From: Mycobacterium seoulense
Lineage (GTDB): Bacteria > Actinomycetota > Actinomycetes > Mycobacteriales > Mycobacteriaceae
Assembly (NCBI RefSeq): GCF_010731595.1
Contig: NZ_AP022582.1
Span: forward strand, 1,922,001-1,986,000
Reading direction: 5' to 3'
DNA length: 64,000 nt
Notes under the pieces: model-generated
What the model was told of the DNA's origin: nothing
Database searches by the model: none
Seen by the model: the letters and a program-made list of their open reading frames with translations, nothing else
Translations under genes and position numbers: made by a program
Shown: one piece after another, positions 50,780 through 61,584 of the stretch
How the letters are laid out: each line of letters starts with the position of its first letter
How positions within the stretch are numbered: position 1 is the first letter of the stretch

Positions 50780-51559
50780 TTAATACGGTGACGGTAGCGG
50801 CCGCGGACCCAATAGCGCGGTACCGACACGCACACATGTGGAACCGTGTTTGACGGCGACTTCGAAATCGTCGGACATGCCGGCGGACAGGCCGACGGCG
50901 TTCGGATGCGACTCGAGGACGCGCAGGTGCTCCGTGCGCAGGCGCTCGAAGGCCGCGTCCGGGTCCGATCCCAGCGGCGGGATCGCCATCAGCCCCGCCA
51001 GTTCCAGGTGCTTGGACTCCTCGACCTGGGCGCACAACTCGTCGACCGCCCCCGGCGCCGAGATGTCGACGCCGCCACGCGAATGGTCGCCGTCGAGGCT
51101 GACCTGGACGTAGATCCGCATCGACTCGGCGCGGCGGCCCTCGGCCAGGGCCGCCGACACCCCCCGTTCCAGCGCGCCGATCAGCTGTGCGCTGTCGACC
51201 GAGTGGGCGGTGTGCGCCCACCGGGCGACCGAGCGGGCCTTGTTTCGCTGAATGTGGCCGACCATGTGCCAGCGCAGGCCCGGTGCGTCCGCCCGCGAAG
51301 CGGCCGCCAAGAGTTTGGTGACTTCGCTCACTTTTGCCGACGCCTCCTGATCCCGCGATTCGCCGACGGCGCGACAACCCAATCGGGACAAAGTCACGAC
51401 ATCGGTTGCTGGAAAGAATTTGGTAATCGGCAGAAGTTCGATTTCCCCGACATTGCGGCCCGCCGCTTCCGCGGCCGCCGCAAGGCGCGAGCGCACGGCC
51501 GCCAATGCGTGCATCAATTCCGTTTCACGGTCGCCCCCAGCTGGCATGTCTACCGCCAT
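50780..51559 (-). CDS. PLP-binding homeostasis protein (YggS/PLPBP)
   Basis: 259-residue alanine-racemase-like TIM-barrel protein that binds pyridoxal phosphate and buffers free PLP. The PLP lysine is in ELLPITKFFP; other motifs are GESRDQEA, HMVGHIQRNKA, YVQVSLDGD and GLSAGMSDDFEVAVKHGSTCVRVG. I chose ATG 51559 by alignment with Rv2148c (258 residues). A GTG at 51568 would overlap the yfiH stop by GTGA and add three residues, which fits the coupling pattern of this cluster equally well. Confidence 0.92.
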   Translation of the reverse strand: MAVDMPAGGDRETELMHALAAVRSRLAAAAEAAGRNVGEIELLPITKFFPATDVVTLSRLGCRAVGESRDQEASAKVSEVTKLLAAASRADAPGLRWHMVGHIQRNKARSVARWAHTAHSVDSAQLIGALERGVSAALAEGRRAESMRIYVQVSLDGDHSRGGVDISAPGAVDELCAQVEESKHLELAGLMAIPPLGSDPDAAFERLRTEHLRVLESHPNAVGLSAGMSDDFEVAVKHGSTCVRVGTALLGPRPLPSPY

Positions 51560-51564
51560 CGCGG

Positions 51565-52317
51565 TCACTCCATCCACACCAACGAGGCCAGCCGCCCGGT
51601 CGGCGCGTCCCGGCGGTGGCTGAACAGGCTCGGATCGGCCACCGTGCACCGCGGGTCGACGTCGATGGCCGTGACGCCCAAACCCTTTAACTGACAAGCG
51701 ATTCCGGCCCGAAGGTCGAGTCCGGGGGTGCCCGCCGCGGTCGTGGTGCGGCTGCCGGGCAGCGCGGCCTCCACCTCGTCGGCCATGGCCGCGGGCACCT
51801 CGTAGTTGCGCCCGCTGACCGCCGGACCCAGCAGGGCCGAGATGTCCTCGACGTGCGCACCCTGGGCGAGCATCGCCTCCACGGTGCGGGCCACCACCCC
51901 CAGCTGTGCCCCGACGCGACCCGCGTGAACCGCCGCGGCCACACCCGCGCGCGCGTCGGCCAGCAGCACCGGCACGCAGTCGGCGGTCACCACCGCCAGC
52001 GCCAGCCGCGGGGTGCTGGTCACCAGCGCATCGGTGTCGTCGACCGCGCCGCTGCGGGGCCCGTCGACCACCTCGACCCGGTCGCCGTGGACCTGGTTCA
52101 TCCACACCACGCGGTCGGGCCCGAGGCCGACCGCGGTGGCGAGCCGGTTTCGGTTGGCGGACACCGCCGCCGGGTCGTCACCGACGTGGTCGCCCAGGTT
52201 GAAGGACTCGAACGGTGGGCCCGAGACACCGCCCGCGCGGGTGGTGGTCACCCGCCGGATGCGCACGCTCACATGTTCAGTATCCGGACCGTGCTCACTG
52301 CCTGAGGGCAACGCCAT
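51565..52317 (-). CDS. yfiH: YfiH/PgeF multicopper-oxidase-fold protein
   Basis: 250-residue laccase-domain protein. The zinc/copper-type site is given by VWMNQVHGDRV, VVTADCVPVLLAD and AAVHAGRVGAQLGVV (His, Cys, His). In E. coli the family edits peptidoglycan by removing wrongly incorporated serine; purine nucleoside activities are reported for others. ATG 52317 gives the M. tuberculosis length; a TTG at 52359 and a GTG at VSVRIRR are alternatives. It lies between ftsZ and the PLPBP gene. Confidence 0.9.
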   Translation of the reverse strand: MALPSGSEHGPDTEHVSVRIRRVTTTRAGGVSGPPFESFNLGDHVGDDPAAVSANRNRLATAVGLGPDRVVWMNQVHGDRVEVVDGPRSGAVDDTDALVTSTPRLALAVVTADCVPVLLADARAGVAAAVHAGRVGAQLGVVARTVEAMLAQGAHVEDISALLGPAVSGRNYEVPAAMADEVEAALPGSRTTTAAGTPGLDLRAGIACQLKGLGVTAIDVDPRCTVADPSLFSHRRDAPTGRLASLVWME

Positions 52318-52373
52318 CCGGTCCCTATTTTTCGTGGCCGGTTTGTCGCGCACTGGCAAGTAAATCGAGACCC

Positions 52374-53525
52374 TCAGCGGCGCATGAACGGCGGCACGTC
52401 GACGTCGTCGTCGTCGCCGCCGATGTTCAGCGTGGCGCCGTTGGTTGGCACCGGCACGCTGACGGCGTCCACGGGTTCGAACAAGGTCGAGGTGAGCTTG
52501 CCGGCCTTCGCCGACTCGATCCGGTGCGCCCCGGGCTTCTCGGCCGTGCCGCCGACGACGGGCCTGCGGCCGGAACCGACCGCGTCGAAGCCGGCTGCGA
52601 TCACGGTGACGCGCACCTCGTCGCCCAGCGAGTCGTCGATGACCGTGCCGAAGATGATGTTGGCGTCCTGATGGGCCGCGTCCTGCACCAGCGATGCCGC
52701 CTCGTTGATCTCGAACAGGCCCAGGTCGCTGCCGCCGGCGATCGACATCAGCACGCCCTGGGCGCCCTCCATCGACGCCTCCAGCAGGGGCGAGTTGATC
52801 GCGATCTCGGCGGCCTTGAGCGAGCGGCCCTCGCCGCGGGCCGACCCGATGCCCATCAGGGCGGTGCCGGCCCCGGACATGATGCCCTTGACGTCGGCGA
52901 AGTCGACGTTGATCAGACCGGGCGTCGTGATCAGGTCGGTGATGCCCTGCACGCCGTTGAGCAGCACCTCGTCGGCGCTGCGGAACGCGTCCATCAGGGA
53001 CACTGCGGCATCGCCCATCTGCAGCAGCCGGTCGTTGGGGATGACGATCAGGGTGTCGCAGCTCTCGCGCAGCGAGGCGATGCCGGCTTCGGCCTGATTG
53101 CCCCGCCGCTTGCCCTCGAACGAGAACGGCCGGGTGACCACGCCGACGGTCAGCGCGCCCAGCTTGCGGGCGATGCTGGCCACCACGGGTGCGCCGCCGG
53201 TGCCCGTCCCGCCGCCCTCGCCGGCGGTGACGAACACCATGTCCGCACCGCGCAGCAGCTCCTCGATCTCGTCCTTGGCGTCCTCGGCGGCCTTGCGGCC
53301 GACCTCCGGGTCGGCGCCGGCGCCCAGCCCGCGCGTGGAGTCGCGGCCGACGTCGAGTTTGACGTCGGCATCGCTCATCAACAGCGCCTGCGCGTCTGTG
53401 TTGATCGCGATGAACTCCACGCCCTTGAGGCCCTGCTCGATCATCCGGTTCACGGCGTTGACACCGCCGCCACCGATACCCACGACCTTGATGACGGCCA
53501 GGTAGTTATGCGGGGGGGTCATCAT
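52374..53525 (-). CDS. ftsZ: Cell-division GTPase FtsZ
   Basis: Tubulin homologue forming the cytokinetic ring. The 383-residue protein has the T-loops [14 protein letters not shown] and [11 protein letters not shown] (tubulin signature), NTDAQAL, the catalytic T7 loop in [11 protein letters not shown] and the conserved C-terminal peptide [13 protein letters not shown] that binds SepF and FtsW. GGAGG lies 7 bases before the first of two consecutive ATG codons (53525 and 53522); M. tuberculosis FtsZ is annotated from the second. The sequence differs from the M. tuberculosis protein mainly in the linker. Confidence 0.98.
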   Translation of the reverse strand: MMTPPHNYLAVIKVVGIGGGGVNAVNRMIEQGLKGVEFIAINTDAQALLMSDADVKLDVGRDSTRGLGAGADPEVGRKAAEDAKDEIEELLRGADMVFVTAGEGGGTGTGGAPVVASIARKLGALTVGVVTRPFSFEGKRRGNQAEAGIASLRESCDTLIVIPNDRLLQMGDAAVSLMDAFRSADEVLLNGVQGITDLITTPGLINVDFADVKGIMSGAGTALMGIGSARGEGRSLKAAEIAINSPLLEASMEGAQGVLMSIAGGSDLGLFEINEAASLVQDAAHQDANIIFGTVIDDSLGDEVRVTVIAAGFDAVGSGRRPVVGGTAEKPGAHRIESAKAGKLTSTLFEPVDAVSVPVPTNGATLNIGGDDDDVDVPPFMRR

Positions 53526-53612
53526 TCGGTTTCCTCCCTGATGGGCTCAAGTTCTTCGCGACGGGGTTTCTCCCGAACGTTCGCGGTCCTCCCTGGCAAA
53601 CCCTCAACCTCA

Positions 53613-53636
53613 ACCATAGAGTTAGAGTTATGTCAA
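53613..53636 (-). promoter_or_regulatory. Candidate ftsZ promoter
   Basis: On the minus strand TTGACA (53631-53636) precedes TATGGT (53613-53618) with a 12-base spacer, short of the usual 17. A TAACTC repeat fills the spacer. TATGGT fits the TANNNT -10 rule. It is 88 bases upstream of the ATG in the ftsQ-ftsZ gap, where mycobacterial ftsZ is known to have several promoters. Confidence 0.3.
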
Positions 53637-53753
53637 GTAGTTCCGCGCAACCAGAACGGTATGGGCACGGCGCGCGCGAACCCCGCAGGCGCGCCGACGC
53701 GCGGCTCGCAAATTTTTTCTGTTGCCGACGTCACACGCAGGGCGCGGGCGTCG

Positions 53754-54719
53754 CTACTTCACCGTGGGCAGATCGGGGCTGGAGACGTCGTAGGTCCGCC
53801 CGGGCTGGGTCAGCAGGGCCGCCAGCTTCTCGGCCTTCTCGTCGGTGCGATCGGTCGTCCCCCAGATGACCACGCGGCCATCGCCCAGCGTGAGCGTGAT
53901 CGAGGCCACCGAGGGGGCCGCGACCCGGCCCACCTGGCCCGCCACCTCGGGCCGCAGCGCCGTGAGCACCTGGAGCGCGGCCTTGGTCGCCGGATCGTTG
54001 GGGCCGGGATTGGCGACGTCGAGGTACGGCAGCGCCGGCGGCGGCGGCCCGGTCGCGAAATCGACGCCGTCGTGGTCGAACAGGTGCGGGCCGTCCGGAA
54101 AGTCCTTCACCGCCACCGCAACCCGCTCGACGATGGTGATGCGCAGCGCCGACGGATACTGGCGCTGCACCCGCGCGCTGGCCACTCGCCGGATCGCCGC
54201 CACCCGGTCGGCGACCTGGTTGGTGTTGATCTGCAGCAGCGGCGTCCCCGGCCGCACCCGCGCCGCGTCGAGCACCTCTTCGCGGGTCACCTCCCCCGTG
54301 CCGACCACGACGATGTTGCGGGCCGACATCGCGGGGGTGAAATACAGGATCAACGCGAGCCCGATTCCGACGATGACCAGCAGCACCGTCACCAACAGCA
54401 TCTTCAAGCCACGAACCACGCCGCGCGCGACGGGTTTGGGCTCGTCGGCCGCGCGCCCGCTGACCCGGCGTTTGGCCTCCCGCCGGGCTTCCTCGATGGC
54501 GGTGGCGCGCGCCTGCGCGGCGCGGCGCTCCGCCCGTTCGCGGCGCGCCCGCCGGCGCGGCCCCTCGAATTCGTCCGCGGGCGCCGCCGTTTCGGCCTCG
54601 GGCCCTCCGACGAACAGCGGCTCGGTGACGGCCTCCCCGGCGTCGGCCGGCTGGCCCACCACGCCCAGATTGCCCGGCTCCGGGCCGTCCGTCGGCGTCG
54701 CGTCGTTGGGCCGGGTCAT
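53754..54719 (-). CDS. ftsQ: Cell-division protein FtsQ
   Basis: 321-residue divisome protein. A disordered Arg/Glu-rich cytoplasmic N-terminus (1-100), a membrane helix at about 105-128 ([20 protein letters not shown]), the POTRA domain (about 132-200; [19 protein letters not shown]) and the beta domain to about 320. Overlaps the murC stop by ATGA (54716-54719), so it follows the mur genes in one operon. Matches Rv2151c. Confidence 0.95.
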   Translation of the reverse strand: MTRPNDATPTDGPEPGNLGVVGQPADAGEAVTEPLFVGGPEAETAAPADEFEGPRRRARRERAERRAAQARATAIEEARREAKRRVSGRAADEPKPVARGVVRGLKMLLVTVLLVIVGIGLALILYFTPAMSARNIVVVGTGEVTREEVLDAARVRPGTPLLQINTNQVADRVAAIRRVASARVQRQYPSALRITIVERVAVAVKDFPDGPHLFDHDGVDFATGPPPPALPYLDVANPGPNDPATKAALQVLTALRPEVAGQVGRVAAPSVASITLTLGDGRVVIWGTTDRTDEKAEKLAALLTQPGRTYDVSSPDLPTVK

Positions 54720-56188
54720 TGCCGCACTCCCGGCCGGCCTGGTGCGCTGCGGTTGTCCCGGGTCCGCAGCGCGGTCACGATCTCCGGCCCCAGCAGGGTG
54801 ACGTCGCCCGCGCCCATCGTGACGATGACATCGCCGGGGCCGGCGGCGGCGGCCACCTGGTCGGCGACCGCGGAGAAGTTGGGCAGGTAGCGCACCGGCG
54901 CGGTGACGTGCTCGGCGACGCTGGCGCCGCTGACACCGGCCAGCGGTTGCTCGCGCGCGCCGTAGACGTCGAGAACGAACACCTCGTCGGCGGCATCGAG
55001 CGCGCGGCCGAACTGTGCGGCGAATTCCTTTGTGCGCGAATACAAATGGGGTTGAAAGACCACCAGGCTACGCCCGCCGCCGCTCTGCTCGAGGACCGTG
55101 CGGACCGCGGCCAGCGTGGCGCTGATCTCGGTGGGATGGTGGGCGTAGTCGTCGAAGACGCGCACCGACCCGGCGTTGCCGACCAGTTCGAACCGGCGGC
55201 GCACCCCCTCGAACCCGGCCAGCCCGTCGAGCACCGCGTCGATCGAGGCGCCGATCTCGATCGCCGCCAGCAGCGCGCCCAGCGCGTTGAGCGCCATGTG
55301 CCGCCCGGGCACCGACAGCCGCATCACGCGCGGATACGGTTCCGGGTCCAGGTCCGGGGCGAGCTGGATGTGCGCGACCGCTTCCGTGCCCTGCTGCTCC
55401 CAGGACAGCAGGGTCGCGGCGTTGCCCTCGTCCGGCGTGGACCCGTAGCGCAGCACCCGGATCCCCAGCTCCGCGGTGCGCTCGGCCAGCGCGGCCGCGC
55501 CCGGGTCGTCGACGCACACCACCAGCGCTCCCCCGGGGGCGAGCCGCTCCACGAAGGCGTCGAACACCCCGACGTAGGCGTCGGCGCTGCCGTAGAAGTC
55601 CAGGTGATCGGTCTCGATGTTGGTGACCACCGCGACGTTGGGCGTGTATTCCAGCAGCGAGCCGTCGCTTTCGTCGGCCTCGGCGACGAAGCAGTCGCCG
55701 CTGCCGTGGTGCGCGTTCGTGCCGGCCTCCCCCATCTCGCCGCCGACCGCGAAGGACGGATCGAGCCCACAGTGCTGCAACGCCACGATCAACATCGACG
55801 TCGTCGTGGTCTTGCCGTGGGTCCCGGTGACCATGAGCGTGGTGCGCCCGTCCATCAGCCTGGCCAGGACCGCGGGCCGCAGGATCACCGGGATGCCGCG
55901 CCTCCGGGCTTCGACGAGCTCGGGGTTGGTCTTGGGGATGGCGGCGTGGGTGGTGATCACCGCGGTCGGGCCGCCGGGCAACAGGTCGAGCGACGACGGG
56001 TCGTGGCCGATGCGGATCGAGGCGCCCCGGGCCCGCAACGCGTGCACGCCGCGCGACTCCTTGGCTTCGGACCCGGACACCAGCGCGCCGCGGTCCAGCA
56101 GGATGCGGGCGATGCCCGACATGCCGGCCCCCCCGATGCCCACCATGTGCACCCGCTGCAGCTCGGGCGGCAGCTGTCCGGCGGTCAC
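54716..56188 (-). CDS. murC: UDP-N-acetylmuramate-alanine ligase MurC
   Basis: Adds L-alanine (glycine in some mycobacteria) to UDP-MurNAc/GlcNAc acids. 490 residues from GTG 56188, which overlaps the murG stop (GTGA). Motifs: UDP-binding [18 protein letters not shown] loop [34 protein letters not shown] and the C-terminal [11 protein letters not shown]. An upstream frame to 57082 lies inside murG and is rejected. Confidence 0.97.
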   Translation of the reverse strand: MTAGQLPPELQRVHMVGIGGAGMSGIARILLDRGALVSGSEAKESRGVHALRARGASIRIGHDPSSLDLLPGGPTAVITTHAAIPKTNPELVEARRRGIPVILRPAVLARLMDGRTTLMVTGTHGKTTTTSMLIVALQHCGLDPSFAVGGEMGEAGTNAHHGSGDCFVAEADESDGSLLEYTPNVAVVTNIETDHLDFYGSADAYVGVFDAFVERLAPGGALVVCVDDPGAAALAERTAELGIRVLRYGSTPDEGNAATLLSWEQQGTEAVAHIQLAPDLDPEPYPRVMRLSVPGRHMALNALGALLAAIEIGASIDAVLDGLAGFEGVRRRFELVGNAGSVRVFDDYAHHPTEISATLAAVRTVLEQSGGGRSLVVFQPHLYSRTKEFAAQFGRALDAADEVFVLDVYGAREQPLAGVSGASVAEHVTAPVRYLPNFSAVADQVAAAAGPGDVIVTMGAGDVTLLGPEIVTALRTRDNRSAPGRPGVRQ

Positions 56189-57396
56189 CGCCGCCCTCCC
56201 GCCGCTGCCTTCCTGGCGATGTCCAGTGCCGCCTGTGCCACGTGGCGCGCCGCGTCGGGATGCCCCACCCGCGCGGCCGCCGCCGTCATCGCCGCCAACC
56301 GCGGCGGGTCGTTGAGCAGCCCGGCCACCTCGCGCGCGACCAACTCCGGCGTCAGGGCGGCGTCGGCGACCACCATGCCGCCCCCGGCGTTGACCACCGG
56401 CAGCGCGTTGAGCCGCTGCTCGCCGTTGCCGATCGGCAGCGGCACGTAGATGGCCGGCAGGCCGACCGCCGAGACCTCGGCGACGGTCATGGCGCCGGAC
56501 CGGCAGATCGCCAGGTCGGCGGCGGCGTAGGCCAGGTCCATCCGGTCCAGGTAGGGCACCGCCACGTAGGGCGGCTCCCCGGGTTGGGGTTCGCGCAGCT
56601 CGAGGGTGTTTTTCGGCCCGTGCGCGTGCAGCACCGAGACGCCCGCGGCGGCCAGGTCGGCGGCCGCCCCGGACACCGCCCGGTTCAACGACACGGCGCC
56701 CTGCGACCCGCCGAACACCAGCAACACCCGCGCGTCGTCGGCGAAGCCGAAGTGCCTGCGCGCCTCGGCGCGCAGGGCCGCGCGGTCCAGCGAGGTGATG
56801 GCCGCCCGCACCGGCACCCCCACCACCTCGGCGCGCGGCAACCCGCAATCGGGCACCGCGGAGAGCACCCGGTCGGCGCGGCGGGCACCGATCCGGTTGG
56901 CCAGCCCGGCGCTGGCGTTGGCCTCGTGAATCAGCACCGGGACGCGGCGCCTGCGGCCGAGACCGCGGGGGATCCCGCGCGCGGCCAGGTACGCCGGCAG
57001 CGCCACATATCCGCCGAAACCGATGATGACGTCGGCGTCGACCGCGTCGAGCACGGCGCGCGTCTCCCGGACCGCGCGCCACACCCGCGGGGGCAGCCGC
57101 GCCAGGTCGCCGCTGGGCTTGCGCGGCAGCGGCACCGGCGTGATCAGCTCGAGGTGGTAGCCCCGCTGGGGCACCAGCCGGGTCTCCAGGCCGCGGTGGG
57201 TGCCCAGCGCCGTGATCCGCACCTGCGGGTCGAGCGCGCTGAGCGCGTCGGCCACGGCCATCGCGGGCTCGACGTGGCCGGCGGTGCCGCCGCCGGCCAG
57301 CACGACCGACAGCGGTTTAAAAGCCGACAACGCGGCACCGGCGGGCTGGGGACTTGTCCCCCGCCCGCCGGTCGCCTTGCTGACCGTGTCGTTCAC
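56185..57396 (-). CDS. murG: Lipid II-forming GlcNAc transferase MurG
   Basis: Membrane-associated GT28 enzyme that adds GlcNAc to lipid I. 403 residues from GTG 57396, overlapping the ftsW stop by GTGA. Motifs: glycine loop [57 protein letters not shown] and the UDP site [23 protein letters not shown] 25-residue N-terminal extension ([16 protein letters not shown]) precedes the conserved core. Confidence 0.96.
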   Translation of the reverse strand: MNDTVSKATGGRGTSPQPAGAALSAFKPLSVVLAGGGTAGHVEPAMAVADALSALDPQVRITALGTHRGLETRLVPQRGYHLELITPVPLPRKPSGDLARLPPRVWRAVRETRAVLDAVDADVIIGFGGYVALPAYLAARGIPRGLGRRRRVPVLIHEANASAGLANRIGARRADRVLSAVPDCGLPRAEVVGVPVRAAITSLDRAALRAEARRHFGFADDARVLLVFGGSQGAVSLNRAVSGAAADLAAAGVSVLHAHGPKNTLELREPQPGEPPYVAVPYLDRMDLAYAAADLAICRSGAMTVAEVSAVGLPAIYVPLPIGNGEQRLNALPVVNAGGGMVVADAALTPELVAREVAGLLNDPPRLAAMTAAAARVGHPDAARHVAQAALDIARKAAAGGRR

Positions 57397-59039
57397 CCGT
57401 AACGCTGACCTTCCAGTGCGCGAGCGCGCCGTGGCTGACGCTGGCCGGCTCCCCGACTGGCGGAGCGCTGGCCAGATCCATGATGCACCGCCCCGCGGGC
57501 CGGCCGTGCGGCTGTGCGGGAGAACGCCGGTCGCAGCGGTTCCTCGGCCTTGCGGGCGACCTTGCGGGCCGACGCCGGGGCGGCCTTCCACGCGCCGCTG
57601 CGCGAAGGGGCGCCCTGGGCCGGCGGCTTGCCCGCGCGCTTGCGGTCGCGGAACGACTCCAGCCGGGTCGGCACGTACGGCTGGGGCAGCGGCAGCCGCA
57701 GGAACCGGTTCACCTTGTCGTCGCGGCCGGCGCGCAGGGCGGCCACCGCCTCGGGTTCGTGACGGGCCGCGTTGGCCATGATCCCGATCATGAAAAGCGT
57801 TGCCGCCGTCGAGGTTCCGCCCGCGGAGATGAGGGGTAGCTGAATGCCGGTGACGGGCAGGATCCCGATCACGTAACCGATGTTGATGAACGCCTGACCC
57901 AACACCCACATCGTCGTGGTGGCGGTGAGCAGCCGCAGGAATGGGTCGGCCGACCGGCGGGCGATGCGCATCCCGGTGTAGGCGAACAGCCCGAAGAGGA
58001 CGAGCAGCCCGAAGGCGCCGACGAAGCCCAGCTCCTCGCCGATGATCGCGAAGATGAAGTCGTTGTGGGCGTTGGGCAGGTAGTTCCATTTGGCCACGCC
58101 CTGGCCCAGGCCGTCGCCGAAGATGCCGCCGTGGGCCAGGGCGAACTTCGCCTGGCGGGCCTGGTAACCCGTGTCCATGGGGTCGTTCTCGGGGTTCATC
58201 CACGACTTCACCCGGTCGGAGCGGTAACCGGCGGACATGGCCAGGACGGCCCCGGCCAGGAAGACCGCCAGCAGCGAGGTCGCGAAGACGCGCAGCGGCA
58301 GGCCGGCGTACCACAACAGCGCCAGCAGGATGATGCCCAGCGACACGGTCTGTCCGAGGTCGGGCTGCGCCACGATCAGCGCCAGCGCGATGACCGCGGC
58401 GGGCACCAGGGGGATCAGCATCTCGCGCAGCGAGGCCCGCTCCAGCCGGCGGGCGGCCAGCAGGTGCGCGCCCCAGATGGCGAAGGCGATCTTGGCCAGC
58501 TCGGAGGGCTGCATGGAAAAGCCGGCGATGACGAACCACTTCCGCGACCCGTTGGCCAGGTTTCCGATGCCGGGAACGAGCACGAGCACCAACAGGATGA
58601 CGGTGACGACGTAGCCGGTGAAGGCGACGCGGCGGATGAACCGCACCGACATGCGCAGCGAGGCATAGCAGGCGATCAGGCCGATCACCGTCCACAACAC
58701 CTGCTTGCCGAAGATGATCCAGGCCGACCCGTCGGCGTCATAGGACCGCACGCCCGACGCCGAGAGCACCATGATCAAGCCGAGAATCGTCAACAGCCCG
58801 GCCACCGCGATGATCAGGTGAAACGAGGTCATGGGCCGGCTCAGCCAGGCCCCGAACCGGTTGCGCTCGTCGGTCTTGACCGGGGTTTTCGCGGCCGGCT
58901 TGGCCTCCGATGCGCCGGCCGGGCTGACCGGGCCGGTCGCCTCGTCGGCGTCGGCCTCCCCCGGCTCGGCCGCGGCGGTGCCGGCGGTCGCCCCGGTTGC
59001 TTTACCCCGGCGTCTCAGCCGGGCCAGCGGATTACCCAC
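57393..59039 (-). CDS. ftsW: Peptidoglycan polymerase FtsW
   Basis: 548-residue SEDS-family glycosyltransferase of the divisome. A long Ala/Glu-rich N-terminus (1-65), ten membrane helices and the SEDS signatures [23 protein letters not shown], the periplasmic loop with [21 protein letters not shown], and [13 protein letters not shown]. The C-terminal about 110 residues are basic and disordered ([13 protein letters not shown]). It works with PBP3 (FtsI), which is outside the window. Confidence 0.96.
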   Translation of the reverse strand: MGNPLARLRRRGKATGATAGTAAAEPGEADADEATGPVSPAGASEAKPAAKTPVKTDERNRFGAWLSRPMTSFHLIIAVAGLLTILGLIMVLSASGVRSYDADGSAWIIFGKQVLWTVIGLIACYASLRMSVRFIRRVAFTGYVVTVILLVLVLVPGIGNLANGSRKWFVIAGFSMQPSELAKIAFAIWGAHLLAARRLERASLREMLIPLVPAAVIALALIVAQPDLGQTVSLGIILLALLWYAGLPLRVFATSLLAVFLAGAVLAMSAGYRSDRVKSWMNPENDPMDTGYQARQAKFALAHGGIFGDGLGQGVAKWNYLPNAHNDFIFAIIGEELGFVGAFGLLVLFGLFAYTGMRIARRSADPFLRLLTATTTMWVLGQAFINIGYVIGILPVTGIQLPLISAGGTSTAATLFMIGIMANAARHEPEAVAALRAGRDDKVNRFLRLPLPQPYVPTRLESFRDRKRAGKPPAQGAPSRSGAWKAAPASARKVARKAEEPLRPAFSRTAARPARGAVHHGSGQRSASRGAGQRQPRRARALEGQRYG

Positions 59040-59045
59040 GCCCGC

Positions 59046-60512
59046 CTACCGAGTGGCCGCGCGGACGGCCGCGGCGAAGGCGTCGCCGCGGTCGGCGTAC
59101 CCGGTGAACTGGTCGAACGACGCGCCGGCCGGTGCCAGCAGCACCGTGTCGCCGGGCCGGGCCAGGTCGCGGGCCGCGGCCACCGCCGCGGTCATGACGG
59201 AAGTGCCGAGATCCCCGCCCGAATCTTTCACTTCTGTCACATCTGCACCAACAACCACAGGCGTCGCTTTCATATCAGCATCCTCGCCTGTCACAACCTG
59301 GACGACGGGGACATCCGGCGCGTGTCGCGATAACGCCTCTGCAACCTCTTGGCGATCCCGGCCGATGAGCACCGCGCCGACCAGCCGCGGGGCGATCCTG
59401 GCGACGACGGGGTCCACGGATGCGCCCTTGAGCAGACCGCCGGCCACCCACACCACGCGCGGGTAGGCCAGCACGGACGCCTCGGCGGCGTGCGGGTTGG
59501 TGGCCTTGGAGTCGTCGACGTAGGTGACTCCGTCGACGATGGCGACCACCTCCGCCCGGTGCCGGCCCACCCGGAAGGCCGCGACCGCGTCGGCGATCGC
59601 GTCGGCCGGCACACCGACGCTGCGCGCCAGCGCCGCCGCGGCCAGGGTGTCGAGGATGCCGACGGGTCCCGGCACGGGGATCGAGTCGACGGGCAGCAGC
59701 GCGAGGTCGTCGGCGAAGGCGCGGTCGATCAGTTGGCCGTCGCGCACACCCAGTTCGCCCGCCGCAGGCTCGCCGAGCCGGAAGCCGACGCGCACCGGCG
59801 CCGCGGCGGTGCCCAGCAACGCCGCCGCCCGGGCGTCGTCGAGCCCGACCACCGCCACTCGGCCGCGCAGCACCCGTGCCTTCGCGGCCGTGTAATCGGC
59901 CATGGTGGAGTGCCAATCCAGGTGGTCTTCGGCGATGTTGAGGACGGCACCCGCCTCGGGCCGCACCGAGGGCGCCCAGTGCAGTTGGAAGCTGGACAGC
60001 TCGACTGCCAGCAGGTCCGCCGGCTTGTCGAGCACATCGAGGACCGGATCGCCGATGTTGCCGCACAACAGGCTGCGCCGGCCTGCGGCGGTCAGCATGG
60101 CGTGCAGCATCGACGTCGTGGTGGTCTTGCCGTTGGTGCCGGTCACCGCCAGCCAGCGGCGCGGCGGTCCGTACCGGCCCGCGGCGTCGAGCCGCCAGGC
60201 CAGCTCCACGTCGCCCCAGACCGGCACGCCCGCCGCCCCCGCGCCGACCAGCAGCGGGGTGTCCGGCGCAAACCCCGGGCTGGTGACCACCAGGGCGTAG
60301 TCCGCGGGGCGCTGGGCGGCCGTCGACGTGGTCACGGTCGCCACGCCGGTTTCGGCGTAGCGGCGCAGCGTGGCCGGGTCGTCGTCGCAGAGGGTCGGCA
60401 CCGCGCCGAACCGGGTCAGGGCCGCCAGCACCGCCCTGCCGGTGACGCCGCCGCCGGCCACCAGCACGGGCGCGCCAGGCACCAAGGGGTCGAGACCGGG
60501 CACGTCAGGCAC
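59046..60512 (-). CDS. murD: UDP-MurNAc-L-alanyl-D-glutamate ligase MurD
   Basis: 488-residue ATP-dependent ligase that adds D-glutamate. The N-terminal Rossmann domain starts [14 protein letters not shown]; the ATP loop is [33 protein letters not shown] and the C-terminal [12 protein letters not shown] follow. The stop-start gap to ftsW is 6 bases and its start overlaps the mraY stop by 8 bases. Confidence 0.96.
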   Translation of the reverse strand: MPDVPGLDPLVPGAPVLVAGGGVTGRAVLAALTRFGAVPTLCDDDPATLRRYAETGVATVTTSTAAQRPADYALVVTSPGFAPDTPLLVGAGAAGVPVWGDVELAWRLDAAGRYGPPRRWLAVTGTNGKTTTTSMLHAMLTAAGRRSLLCGNIGDPVLDVLDKPADLLAVELSSFQLHWAPSVRPEAGAVLNIAEDHLDWHSTMADYTAAKARVLRGRVAVVGLDDARAAALLGTAAAPVRVGFRLGEPAAGELGVRDGQLIDRAFADDLALLPVDSIPVPGPVGILDTLAAAALARSVGVPADAIADAVAAFRVGRHRAEVVAIVDGVTYVDDSKATNPHAAEASVLAYPRVVWVAGGLLKGASVDPVVARIAPRLVGAVLIGRDRQEVAEALSRHAPDVPVVQVVTGEDADMKATPVVVGADVTEVKDSGGDLGTSVMTAAVAAARDLARPGDTVLLAPAGASFDQFTGYADRGDAFAAAVRAATR

Positions 60513-61584
60513 CGATCGCGGCCAGCCACTCGCCGTAGAACAGGGCCACGCCCAGACCGCAGGTGATGGCCGTCAGCAGCCAGAAGCGGATGATGACCGT
60601 CGTCTCGGCCCAGCCGGCCAGCTCGAAATGGTGATGGAAGGGCGCCATCCGGAACACCCGGCGCCCGGTGGTCCGGAACGCCAGGATCTGCAGCACCACG
60701 GAGGTGACCTCGGCGACGAACAGCGACCCCAGGACGACGGCGAGGATCTCAGTGCGGCTGGTGACCGACAGGCCCGCGATGATGCCGCCCAGCGCCAACG
60801 ACCCGGTGTCCCCCATGAAAATCTTTGCGGGAGCGGCATTCCACCACAAGAAGCCGATGCAGGCGCCCGCGGTGGCGGCCGCGACGAGCGCCAGGTCCAG
60901 CGGGTCGCGCACGTTGTAGCAACCCAGGCCCGGCGCGGTGACGCAGGCGTTGCGGTACTGCCAGAAGGTGATCAGCACGTAGGCGGCGGTGACCATCGCC
61001 ATGCACCCGGCCGCCAGCCCGTCGAGCCCGTCGGTGAAGTTGACCGCGTTGGACCAGGCGCTGACCACCACCACGCAGAACAACACGAACAGCCCGGGAG
61101 CCAAAGTGACGGTGGCGATCTCGCGCACGTAGGACAGGTCCGAGCTGGCCGGCGTCAACCCGCTGCCATTGCGGAACTGCAACACCAGCACGCCGAACAG
61201 CACCGCGGCCGCGACCTGCCCCAAGGCCTTGGCCGTCTTGTTCAGCCCGAGGTTGCGCGACCGGCGGATCTTGATCAGGTCATCGAGGAAACCGACGCCG
61301 CCGAGCACGGTGGCCAGGCCCAGCACCAGCAGACCCGAGGCGGAAACGCCCTCCCCGTCGAACGCCAGCCCGGCCAGGTGCGTGCCCAGGTAGCCCGCCC
61401 AGATGCCGGCCAGGATGGCCACGCCGCCCATCGACGGCGTGCCGCGCTTGGTGTGATGGCTGGGCGGGCCGTCCTCGCGCGTGTGGTGTCCGAACCCCTG
61501 CCGGGTGAACAGCCGGATCAGCGCCGGGGTCAACAGGATTGACACGGCGAGCGCGACGGCCACCGCGATGAGGATCTGCCTCAC
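60505..61584 (-). CDS. mraY: Phospho-MurNAc-pentapeptide translocase MraY
   Basis: Membrane enzyme that makes lipid I from UDP-MurNAc-pentapeptide and decaprenyl phosphate. 359 residues from GTG 61584, equal to M. tuberculosis MurX. Motifs: PSMGG ([17 protein letters not shown]), [18 protein letters not shown] with the catalytic aspartates, and [12 protein letters not shown] plus the [10 protein letters not shown] loop. Ten membrane segments. GTG overlaps the murF stop (GTGA). Confidence 0.97.
   Translation of the reverse strand: MRQILIAVAVALAVSILLTPALIRLFTRQGFGHHTREDGPPSHHTKRGTPSMGGVAILAGIWAGYLGTHLAGLAFDGEGVSASGLLVLGLATVLGGVGFLDDLIKIRRSRNLGLNKTAKALGQVAAAVLFGVLVLQFRNGSGLTPASSDLSYVREIATVTLAPGLFVLFCVVVVSAWSNAVNFTDGLDGLAAGCMAMVTAAYVLITFWQYRNACVTAPGLGCYNVRDPLDLALVAAATAGACIGFLWWNAAPAKIFMGDTGSLALGGIIAGLSVTSRTEILAVVLGSLFVAEVTSVVLQILAFRTTGRRVFRMAPFHHHFELAGWAETTVIIRFWLLTAITCGLGVALFYGEWLAAIGA

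Noticed and set aside
52215..54890. Open frame of 891 codons on the plus strand across ftsZ and ftsQ
   Set aside because: Antisense to two essential genes with clear family motifs; the translated product is Arg/His/Gly-rich low complexity.
59200..59350. Lower-GC patch inside murD as a possible insertion
   Set aside because: The frame continues without interruption and the local sequence still fits MurD domain 3; likely normal variation.
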